From Acidimicrobiia bacterium (GTDB taxonomy: Bacteria; Actinomycetota; Acidimicrobiia; Spongiisociales; ZC4RG35), in the NCBI GenBank assembly GCA_029865445.1, contig JAOUGY010000169.1, forward strand, positions 1 to 8,097: a DNA stretch of 8,097 nucleotides. Direction: 5' to 3'. Made by a program: the position numbers and the translations under genes. The notes under the pieces were generated by a model. It was not told the origin of the DNA. It worked only from the letters and a program-made list of their open reading frames with translations, and did not search any database. Positions 1 through 5,455 of the stretch are shown in pieces. Position 1 is the stretch's first letter, and each line of letters opens with the position of its first letter.

Positions 1-327
1 CTCGTCCGACTCATCGGGGCTCCGCAACCGCTCCTGTCTCAGCAAGTCGACGGTCGGGTCGACGGCGGCGGCAAGCATCTCGTAGGCATTGACGCCTTGC
101 AGAGACACGGTGAGCATCATCAACTCCCCCTCGGGCGGGAAAGACTCCACACCGTCGATGACCTCGACGTTGTCGACCACGTCATACACAGGACCGGCCG
201 ACAGCGCGAAGTAGGGGAACTCGATCGACCATGCCGCCACCGCTGAGCCGGCTGCCAGGACCAGCATCACGAACGCCATCGACAGCCATCTCGGGGCACG
301 CACGACCGAAGGAGACATCCCGCGCAT
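1..327 (-). CDS. PDZ/Lon-like (YlbL-type) membrane protease, N-terminal part only
   Basis: The reading frame stays open from an ATG at 327 to the left edge, giving 109 residues of a longer protein. It begins with a short basic stretch and one hydrophobic membrane segment (about residues 15-33), followed by FPYFALSAGPVYDV (about 37-50) and GELMMLTVSL (about 67-76). This order, a single membrane anchor, then a PyxxLSPGP-like motif, then a 'G-E-L-x-x-TVSL' strand, is what I know from the N-terminus of YlbL-type proteins, which continue into a PDZ domain and a Lon-like (S16) Ser/Lys protease domain facing outside. In Bacillus subtilis YlbL degrades the cell-division inhibitor YneA during recovery from DNA damage; whether that holds here is unknown. 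The PDZ core and catalytic residues lie outside the window. A second in-frame ATG at 318 is an alternative start; neither has a strong ribosome site. The gene is divergent from bioY. Confidence 0.72.
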   Translation of the reverse strand, partial: MRGMSPSVVRAPRWLSMAFVMLVLAAGSAVAAWSIEFPYFALSAGPVYDVVDNVEVIDGVESFPPEGELMMLTVSLQGVNAYEMLAAAVDPTVDLLRQERLRSPDESDE

Positions 328-400
328 CGTACCGACGCCGGACCGCTATCCAAGGCCTACCGTTGCTACGATCCACGCTTCCGCGACTCGAAGGATCCCA
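328..400. promoter_or_regulatory. Divergent intergenic region between protease gene and bioY
   Basis: These 73 bases must carry the start signals for bioY (plus strand) and possibly for the divergent protease gene. A weak -10-like TACGAT lies at 367-372, but I see no convincing -35 partner at the right distance. I find no clear BioQ-, BioR- or BirA-type inverted operator, so biotin control of bioY cannot be shown from this sequence. The assignment rests on position only. Confidence 0.3.
390..395 (+). promoter_or_regulatory. Ribosome binding site of bioY
   Basis: GAAGGA ends 5 bases before the GTG at 401. It supports that GTG as the start of bioY, since no ATG lies near the expected N-terminus. 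Confidence 0.6.
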
Positions 401-985
401 GTGCTGACGCTCGCCCCCACGCTCATCGGATCACGGCTCGGCGCCTCGAGCAGAGCCCGGACTGCGCTGGCAGTCACCGGATTCGCCCTGCTCACCGCTC
501 TGGCAGCCCAGGCAAAGCTCTATCTCCCGGGCAATCCGGTGCCCGTGACCGGACAGACCTTGGCCGTACTCTTGGCCGGGGCGGCTCTCGGGTCGAAGGC
601 GGGTCCGGCCAGCCAGGTCCTGTATGTGATGATGGGAGCCGTCGGTCTGCCGGTGTTCGCCGACGGGGCTTCGGGTCTGGAGGTACTCACGGGAGCGACC
701 GCCGGTTACCTCATCGGGTTCGTGGTCGCCGCCGCAGTCGTCGGCAGGCTGGCCGAAGCGACAGCGGATCGGAAGGTCGCCACAGCGATCCCCGCCTTCG
801 TCACCGGTTCGGCCATCATCTACGCACTCGGCGTCGCCGGACTCATGATCACGCTGGGGTGGACACTCTCCGAGTCGCTCGCCAAGGGCGTGGCGCCATT
901 CCTCGTCGGCGACGGGATCAAAGCGGTGGGTGCGGGGCTCCTGCTGCCTGCCGCATGGAAACTGGTGGGCCGCCAGCCGTCGTAG
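401..985 (+). CDS. bioY: BioY, biotin-binding S-component of ECF transporter
   Basis: This 194-residue hydrophobic protein is the usual length of BioY, the membrane subunit that binds biotin for import through an energy-coupling-factor transporter. Family hallmarks are visible: PVPVTGQTLAVLLAG at residues 46-60, then GLPVFADGASG at 82-92, and a TAGYLIGF segment at 100-107 corresponding to the usual PTGGYLxGF. Here the usual Pro and first Gly of that segment are replaced by Ala (A99, A101), a mild deviation. About six hydrophobic segments alternate with short loops, and an FLVGDGIKAVGAG stretch near the end matches the conserved FxxGDxxKA of BioY. The GTG start has a ribosome site 5 bases upstream. 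No bioM/bioN energizing genes are in the window, so it either works alone or shares an ECF module encoded elsewhere. It stands as a single gene, divergent from the protease gene and convergent with livG. Confidence 0.93.
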   Translation: MLTLAPTLIGSRLGASSRARTALAVTGFALLTALAAQAKLYLPGNPVPVTGQTLAVLLAGAALGSKAGPASQVLYVMMGAVGLPVFADGASGLEVLTGATAGYLIGFVVAAAVVGRLAEATADRKVATAIPAFVTGSAIIYALGVAGLMITLGWTLSESLAKGVAPFLVGDGIKAVGAGLLLPAAWKLVGRQPS

Positions 986-1019
986 CGTCTACGAGTCGGT
1001 CCGACGCGGTGGAGGACAC

Positions 1020-1076
1020 CCGGCCGACCCCACCACCAACATCCCTGCCTTCGAGCGGGACCCCTCAGTCGGCCGG
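1020..1076. terminator. Possible bidirectional stem between convergent bioY and livG
   Basis: CCGGCCGAC at 1020-1028 is perfectly inverted at 1068-1076 (9-bp stem, 39-base spacer), bracketing the livG stop codon in the gap between the two converging genes. A smaller inverted pair, GTCGG/CCGAC, lies at 995-1005. Neither is followed by a T-run on either strand, so this is at best a weak, factor-assisted or non-canonical terminator, and it may be chance in GC-rich DNA. Nothing else is seen between 986 and 1064. Confidence 0.25.
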
Positions 1077-1844
1077 TTCGAACTCTTCGCCCAGATAGGC
1101 CTTGATCACGTCGGGGTTCCGTTGGACTTCGGCCGGACGGCCGTCGGCGATCTTGCGACCGAAGTCGAGGACCATCACCCGGTCGGCAATGTCCATCACC
1201 AACCCCATGTCGTGTTCGACGAGGATCATGGAGACACCCAGCTCGTCCTGGATGTCGAGGATGAAGCGGGCCATGTCCTCGGTCTCTTCGAGGTTCATCC
1301 CGGCGACCGGTTCATCGAGCAGGAGGAGCTCGGGATCCATGGCCAGCGCTCGACCCAGCTCCACCCGTTTCTGAACGCCGTACGGGAGCATCCCGACCGG
1401 GTGCTTTCTCCACTGTTCGATCTCGAGGAAGTCGACGATGTCCTCCACCTTGAAGCGGTTCTCGAGTTCTTCCTTCTTGGCCGGGCCCAGCCAGATCGCA
1501 CCAGCGAGCCACCCCTGTTTCATTCTCACATGCCGGCCCGTGAGAATGTTCTCGATCACCGTCATGTGCGGGAACAGCGCGATGTTCTGAAAGGTACGGG
1601 CGATCCCCAACTCGGCGGTCTTGTTGGGCTTCAGCCCCATGATCGACTCGCCCTTCCAGCGGATGTCGCCCTCCTGCGGGCGGTACACCTGGTTCAGGCA
1701 ATTGAAAATCGACGTCTTGCCGGCGCCGTTCGGGCCGATGATGGCGAACAGCTCACCCTCGTCGACATGGAACGAGACACCGTCGATGGCCCGCACCCCC
1801 TTGAACGACAACCGGATCCGATCAACCTCCAGCAGACGGCTCAT
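1065..1844 (-). CDS. livG: LivG-type ABC transporter ATP-binding protein
   Basis: This is one of the two ATPase subunits of the branched-chain amino-acid-type (HAAT) importer, acting on the cytoplasmic face of LivH/LivM. The 259 residues are normal length for LivG. Seen in order: Walker A GPNGAGKT (37-44), Q-loop RTFQN with Q86, a LivG-type signature LPYGVQKRVE (153-162) in place of LSGGQ, Walker B LLLLDEP (173-179), and the switch His in VEHD (H210). A LivG-typical insert (about 104-130) lies between Q-loop and signature. The ATG at 1844 is set by AGGAGG 6 bases upstream. It is the last gene of the minus-strand operon, following livF across a repeat-filled 61-base gap. Substrate specificity cannot be read from this subunit. 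Confidence 0.93.
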   Translation of the reverse strand: MSRLLEVDRIRLSFKGVRAIDGVSFHVDEGELFAIIGPNGAGKTSIFNCLNQVYRPQEGDIRWKGESIMGLKPNKTAELGIARTFQNIALFPHMTVIENILTGRHVRMKQGWLAGAIWLGPAKKEELENRFKVEDIVDFLEIEQWRKHPVGMLPYGVQKRVELGRALAMDPELLLLDEPVAGMNLEETEDMARFILDIQDELGVSMILVEHDMGLVMDIADRVMVLDFGRKIADGRPAEVQRNPDVIKAYLGEEFEPAD

Positions 1845-1850
1845 GGACGA

Positions 1851-1856
1851 CCTCCT
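1851..1856 (-). promoter_or_regulatory. Ribosome binding site of livG
   Basis: AGGAGG on the minus strand, 6 bases before the livG ATG, is a near-ideal site. The heptamer repeat array begins only one base upstream of it, so array length or folding could affect access to this site. Confidence 0.75.
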
Positions 1857-1857
1857 G

Positions 1858-1889
1858 GTACCCAGTACCCAGTACCTAGTACCCAGTAC
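1858..1889. repeat. Tandem heptamer array, GTACCCA x 4.5
   Basis: Four consecutive 7-base units start at 1858, 1865, 1872 and 1879, followed by a partial GTAC at 1886-1889. Units 1, 2 and 4 are GTACCCA; unit 3 is GTACCTA. On the transcribed strand it reads as GTACTGG-type units. The array lies wholly in the livF-livG gap, between the livF stop and the livG ribosome site. Such arrays can change copy number by replication slippage. I see no second copy in the window. Confidence 0.9.
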
Positions 1890-1905
1890 GGCGAGCGCAG
1901 CGAGC
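1890..1905. repeat. GCGAGC-GCA-GCGAGC short repeat element
   Basis: A 15-base element at 1891-1905, two direct GCGAGC copies separated by GCA, fills the space between the livF stop codon and the heptamer array. From memory, near-identical GCGAGCGCAGCGAGC words recur next to stop codons in several GC-rich genomes, but I cannot confirm that here. Function unknown; with the heptamer array it makes up almost the entire gap. Confidence 0.55.
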
Positions 1906-2694
1906 TCACGACAGCCACCGCTTTCTCCGCTTGTAGTGCTTGACGTCCCGGAACGACTTTCGATCCCCCTCGTCGCCGTGGAGGCCGAGGTAGAACTCCT
2001 GCACGTCCTCGTCCTTGAGAAGTTTGGCGGGGTCCCCGTCCATCACCATCTTCCCCGTCTCCATGATGTAGCCGTGATGTGCGATCGACAGTGCCATGTT
2101 GGCATTCTGTTCGATCAGCAGGACCGAGGTGCCCTGCTGGTTGATCTCGACGACGATGTCGCGGATCTGCTTGACCAGGAGCGGGGCAAGCCCCAACGAT
2201 GGCTCGTCCAGGATCAGGAGCTTGGGGTTCTGCATGAGTGCACGGCCGATAGCGAGCATCTGCTGCTCACCACCAGACAGATAGCCGGCTGTGGCACTCC
2301 GCTTTTCGACCAATCGTGGGAATAGAGCCATCACACGATCCATCGACGCGCTCATTCCTGCGCGGTTTGTGTAGGCCCCGGCACGTAGGTTTTCGAGCAC
2401 GGTCAGTTCGGCAAAGATTCGGCGTCCCTCCATCACCTGGCTGATCCCGAGTCGGACGACGTCCGAAGGATCTCTTCCCGTGATATCCGCACCCTCGAAT
2501 TGGACCGACCCCTTCGTGATGTCGCCTTCGTGGACGGCAGCCAGTCCGGTGATCGCTCGCACGGTGGTTGTCTTGCCGGCGCCGTTCGCCCCCAGCAGGG
2601 CAACGATCTTTCCAGTAGGAACCTGCAGTGAGATTCCGCGTAAGACGAGGACCACATCGTTGTAGACGAATTCGAGATTCTCAACGGAGAGCAT
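1906..2694 (-). CDS. livF: LivF-type ABC transporter ATP-binding protein
   Basis: Second ATPase of the HAAT importer, expected to pair with LivG under the LivH/LivM channel. With ATG at 2694 it has 262 residues. Seen: Walker A GANGAGKT (35-42), Q-loop at Q86 in ISQVMEGRR, canonical signature LSGGE (139-143), Walker B LLILDEP (159-165), and IEQN where other ABC ATPases have the switch His, a known LivF trait. The C-terminus carries an extra strongly basic tail, about RKSFRDVKHYKRRKRWLS (245-262), beyond the core fold. Start choice: in-frame TTG at 2727 has GGGAGG 6 bases before it, but both sit inside a 12-bp hairpin; ATG at 2700 has no spacing for a ribosome site; ATG at 2694 has GGGA 5 bases upstream and matches the usual LivF N-terminus (MLSVENLEF). 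It follows the binding-protein gene. Confidence 0.92.
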   Translation of the reverse strand: MLSVENLEFVYNDVVLVLRGISLQVPTGKIVALLGANGAGKTTTVRAITGLAAVHEGDITKGSVQFEGADITGRDPSDVVRLGISQVMEGRRIFAELTVLENLRAGAYTNRAGMSASMDRVMALFPRLVEKRSATAGYLSGGEQQMLAIGRALMQNPKLLILDEPSLGLAPLLVKQIRDIVVEINQQGTSVLLIEQNANMALSIAHHGYIMETGKMVMDGDPAKLLKDEDVQEFYLGLHGDEGDRKSFRDVKHYKRRKRWLS

Positions 2695-2711
2695 GCACAT
2701 CCCAGGGGTGG

Positions 2712-2741
2712 GTGGGAGGGCAGTCAAGGCTGCCCTCCCAC
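2712..2741 (-). terminator. 12-bp stem-loop after the binding-protein gene
   Basis: GTGGGAGGGCAG (2712-2723) is perfectly inverted at 2730-2741 around a 6-base loop, starting 10 bases after the binding-protein stop codon. On the transcribed strand no T-run follows, so it is not a textbook intrinsic terminator. It could be a partial terminator or a 3' stabilizer that keeps binding-protein mRNA more abundant than ATPase mRNA, as is common in ABC import operons. The stem buries a GGGAGG ribosome-site-like sequence and the loop holds a TTG in frame with livF. Confidence 0.6.
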
Positions 2742-2751
2742 AGGCTGAAAC

Positions 2752-4152
2752 TCACCCGAGCTTGAAACAAGCCCCAGTGAAGTCGTAGTCGGCCACTGAC
2801 TGGTGGGTGTAATCCGCCTCTACGAGCGCGAATCCTGTACCGCCCGCAGCCAGGTCCGCGGGGTCCGGAACGACGATGTTCCCGACTCGCTGCAACTGCG
2901 CATTCATGTCACCGCTGAACACCTCGTTTGGCGCAAGCCCGCCAAGGTCGACGTCGCCGAGGGATTTGCCTGCAGCCAGGACGCCCGCCTGCGTCAGGTC
3001 ACCCGACGCGATCGCGGCCTCGAGGACCCGGTGAATGATGGTGGCCTCCACGGCCCCTTCGGTGTAGAACTCGGTCGCGGGGATCCCTGCCGCGAGGACA
3101 GCATCCTTGAAGGCATTGATCGAATCGGTGCCGGCAGCCCACGGCGTCCACGGGATGCTCAGGATGAAGTCGCGGGCCGCCGGCTCAGCGATCGGAGAAC
3201 CGGGGGCAATGAATCTAGGGCTGTAGCTCGGGAAGCCGCCAGTCCAGACGGCCTCCAGCCCTTGGCCAATCGCCAGGCTGTAGATCGCTTCGGTGTCCTG
3301 GGACCGACCGGTCAGGTGCACGATGTCGGGATCTGCGGCCACGATCGCGTTGGCGATCTCATCGGGGTTCTCCGGGCCCTCGGCGCCCGGGACAATCAGT
3401 CCCGTGCCGTCGTAGACAACTTCCAAGCCCAGCGTTGCCGCGGCCTGGGCCGCACCTGCCGCGGCGTCAAGCCCGAAGTCACCTGGGATCGACGCGATGG
3501 CGACCGTCGAGACGTCGTTGTTCTCCTGGATGTATCCGAGGATGTTGTGCGATTCCACGCAGTAGGGCATCCCGTGATGGACCAGGTTGGCATTGAGCGT
3601 ATCGTCGGTCCAGCCGGAGTACCAGGTGAGAGGTACGGCCAGAACGTTGTCCGCCGCCAGGTTGGAAAGGATGCCGACGGTGTGGGGCGAACCGGTGCTC
3701 TGCCCAATCATGACGGTTTCCTCAGCCAGCTCGGTGTAGAACTGGGTGTGCGCCTCGGTGTCGTAACCGGTATCACGGACAACCATCTCGACGGTCCAGC
3801 CGTCGATTCCGCCGGCTGCGTTCAACTGCGACCAGTAGAACTCGTGACCCACGTTGATCGCGCCCACGAGTGCCGCGAACACACCACTCAAGTCGGACAG
3901 GTAACCGACCTTGATCACCTTGTTTTCGACGTCGACGCCGATGTCAGTCTTGATCTCGGCTCCGCTGTCACCGGTCGTTGTATCGGGTGATGCCTCAGTC
4001 GACGGAGTCGATTCCGTTGTAGCTGTCTGCTCGGCCGTCGTTTCTACACCACCGTCGCCGGTCGTGTCAGCCGAGTCGGCGCCGCAAGCCGCGACAACCA
4101 GGCCGAACACCAACAAGAGCGCCATCCAGGCGACTCTCCTTCGTGATCTCAT
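2752..4152 (-). CDS. livK: Branched-chain amino-acid-type ABC substrate-binding lipoprotein
   Basis: This is the solute-binding protein that delivers ligand to LivH/LivM. Residues 1-22 are a lipoprotein signal peptide (basic RSRRR, hydrophobic core) ending in lipobox VAAC with C23 as the lipidated residue. A low-complexity Thr/Ser/Glu/Asp linker (about 24-70) spaces it from the membrane. The type-I periplasmic-binding fold (Peripla_BP_6) follows from about 79: IKVGYLSDLSGVFAAL, then LNAAGGIDGWTVEMVVRD (about 110-127), and GQSTGSPHTVGIL (about 150-162). Total 466 residues, typical once the linker is allowed for. Besides C23 only two cysteines are seen, C198 (MPYCVES) and C462 near the end (GACFKLG), which may form a disulfide. 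Ligand cannot be assigned: family members bind branched amino acids, amides, urea or aromatic acids, and the operon's acyl-CoA ligase makes an organic acid plausible. The ATG has AGGAGG 6 bases upstream. Stem-loops lie on both sides of the gene. Confidence 0.92.
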   Translation of the reverse strand: MRSRRRVAWMALLLVFGLVVAACGADSADTTGDGGVETTAEQTATTESTPSTEASPDTTTGDSGAEIKTDIGVDVENKVIKVGYLSDLSGVFAALVGAINVGHEFYWSQLNAAGGIDGWTVEMVVRDTGYDTEAHTQFYTELAEETVMIGQSTGSPHTVGILSNLAADNVLAVPLTWYSGWTDDTLNANLVHHGMPYCVESHNILGYIQENNDVSTVAIASIPGDFGLDAAAGAAQAAATLGLEVVYDGTGLIVPGAEGPENPDEIANAIVAADPDIVHLTGRSQDTEAIYSLAIGQGLEAVWTGGFPSYSPRFIAPGSPIAEPAARDFILSIPWTPWAAGTDSINAFKDAVLAAGIPATEFYTEGAVEATIIHRVLEAAIASGDLTQAGVLAAGKSLGDVDLGGLAPNEVFSGDMNAQLQRVGNIVVPDPADLAAGGTGFALVEADYTHQSVADYDFTGACFKLG

Positions 4153-4158
4153 TCGTTT

Positions 4159-4164
4159 CCTCCT
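4159..4164 (-). promoter_or_regulatory. Ribosome binding site of the binding-protein gene
   Basis: AGGAGG on the minus strand lies 6 bases before the ATG at 4152, a strong site consistent with high translation of the binding protein. Confidence 0.75.
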
Positions 4165-4172
4165 CTATAACT

Positions 4173-4192
4173 TCTGGGGCACGCGCCCCAGA
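4173..4192 (-). other. 8-bp stem-loop upstream of the binding-protein gene
   Basis: TCTGGGGC (4173-4180) and GCCCCAGA (4185-4192) form a perfect 8-bp stem with a 4-base loop, in the 52-base gap between livM and the binding-protein gene. On the transcript it lies 8 bases before the ribosome site. The minus strand has no T-run after it; the plus strand has only ATTTGT. It may be an mRNA processing or 5'-end stabilizing structure, or a weak terminator for readthrough from livM. Confidence 0.5.
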
Positions 4193-4204
4193 TTTGTGGC
4201 CGGT

Positions 4205-5440
4205 TCAGTACGTGAACGGCCAACCCTTCCAGTAGTTCCTGACGCGGAGCCAAATCCCATACAGTCCGAGCGGTTCGAAGATGATGAAGCCGACGATCAG
4301 GAGTCCATAGAGAACCTGGTTCAATTGAAACACGTTCAGGCCCGGCCCCGATCCTGCGCTCGCACTCACCAGCCCGGGATCGAAGGTTCCAGTTGACACG
4401 AGGACATCCGCGATCTTCTGAAACACGCCCTCACCGGTCTTGGCGACCTGGGTCAGCCATTCGGTGATGGTCCTGACAATCAGCGGCATGACAATCACGA
4501 ACGCCGCGCCCATACCCATACCCGAGACGACGCCGGCGCCACCGATGAGAACGATGGCTATGACCTCAACGGAGAGCGGAAGCCCGAACGCCTCTGGGAT
4601 GGTTCGACCGACAAACGAGGCGAACAAGGCTCCCGCGACTCCCGCGAAGAACGAGGAGAGGGCAAACGCGATCGTCTTGTACCGAAACTCATCCACGCCG
4701 GTGATCTCGGCAGCGATGTCCCGATCACGAATCGACTGGAAGGCACGACCTGCCCGCGTCCGCTGGATGTTCTTTGCGACCAATCCAGCGATCAAAGCGA
4801 GCCCGAGCATCAGGTAATAGGTCTTGGCCTGCCCGGTGAGCTCCACTCCGAACCAATCGCCATCGGTCGCGAAGTCGATGAAGGGAGTCTCTTCCTTCCA
4901 GAACTTGAACTCGAGAGGCGGAAAGGTCCTCCCTGATTGGGATCCACCGGTGATGAAATCGAGGTTCCGGAACAGGTGCTCTCCGATAAAGACCAGACCC
5001 AAGGTGACGATCGCGAGATAGAGGCCCCGGACCCGGAATGAAGTTGGTGCGATGAGCACCCCGATCGCGGCTGCCACCAAGCCCGCGGCCGGCAGCCACA
5101 CCCAAATCGGCAAACCAAGGCCCCAAAGCGGCCCTTCTGGTGACCCGAGGATCGCAGCCACGTAAGCCCCCACCCCCATGAAGAAGGCATGACCGAGCGA
5201 GACCTGACCAGCGAGTCCGGTCAGCAGGTTGAGACCGAGGGCGGCGATAAAGAGAATGGCCACTTCGGCCAGCACGAGCATCCAATCAGCATCTGCAGCC
5301 CATCTGAAACCTGGGATGAATCCGAGCGGGAGGCACAGGAGGACGACGCCAAACAGTGCAAACGAAAGCCTCTTCGTCCCAGTGTTGAGCAGCGCCTGGT
5401 CCGCGGCGTAAGACGTGTAGAGCTGGGGACGACCTCGCAT
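4205..5440 (-). CDS. livM: LivM-type ABC transporter permease
   Basis: One of two channel-forming membrane subunits of the HAAT importer. It is 411 residues from the ATG at 5440. Seen: hydrophobic segments through most of the protein, the family motif GLNLLTGLAGQVSLGH (about 69-84), YLAIVTLGLVFI followed by ITGGSQSG, and the cytoplasmic ATPase-contact region GRAFQSIRDRDIAAE...GVDEFRYK leading into FALSSFFAGVAGALFA. A long polar stretch (about 326-367) interrupts the last two hydrophobic regions and a second lies after ITGGS; both probably form outside loops. Start choice: an in-frame TTG at 5482 would overlap livH by 29 bases and add a charged tail with no family match; the ATG at 5440 has GAGGAG 9 bases upstream and leaves a 13-base gap after the livH stop. 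The downstream neighbour is the binding-protein gene. Confidence 0.92.
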   Translation of the reverse strand: MRGRPQLYTSYAADQALLNTGTKRLSFALFGVVLLCLPLGFIPGFRWAADADWMLVLAEVAILFIAALGLNLLTGLAGQVSLGHAFFMGVGAYVAAILGSPEGPLWGLGLPIWVWLPAAGLVAAAIGVLIAPTSFRVRGLYLAIVTLGLVFIGEHLFRNLDFITGGSQSGRTFPPLEFKFWKEETPFIDFATDGDWFGVELTGQAKTYYLMLGLALIAGLVAKNIQRTRAGRAFQSIRDRDIAAEITGVDEFRYKTIAFALSSFFAGVAGALFASFVGRTIPEAFGLPLSVEVIAIVLIGGAGVVSGMGMGAAFVIVMPLIVRTITEWLTQVAKTGEGVFQKIADVLVSTGTFDPGLVSASAGSGPGLNVFQLNQVLYGLLIVGFIIFEPLGLYGIWLRVRNYWKGWPFTY

Positions 5441-5449
5441 CAGCTTCGG

Positions 5450-5455
5450 CTCCTC
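5450..5455 (-). promoter_or_regulatory. Ribosome binding site deciding the livM start
   Basis: GAGGAG on the minus strand overlaps the last bases of the livH stop codon and lies 9 bases before the ATG at 5440. Its position favours that ATG over the upstream TTG at 5482 and suggests ribosomes finishing livH re-initiate on livM. Confidence 0.6.

Noticed and set aside
328..400. Biotin-repressor operator upstream of bioY
   Set aside because: I looked for an inverted repeat like known BirA, BioR or BioQ sites and found none convincing in this gap.
1858..1889. Heptamer array as a CRISPR or iteron origin
   Set aside because: The units are 7 bases with no spacers, no cas genes are nearby, and there is no replication gene or AT-rich region. 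A simple tandem repeat explains it.
930..1943. 337-codon open frame on the plus strand across livG
   Set aside because: It runs antisense through LivG with all its ATPase motifs, its predicted protein has no recognisable domain, and part of it is encoded by the heptamer array. Long antisense frames are expected in GC-rich DNA.
2803..3990. 395-codon open frame on the plus strand across the binding-protein gene
   Set aside because: The minus-strand frame has a signal peptide, lipobox and binding-protein fold. The plus-strand product is an Arg/Asp/Val-rich shadow without a domain or ribosome site.
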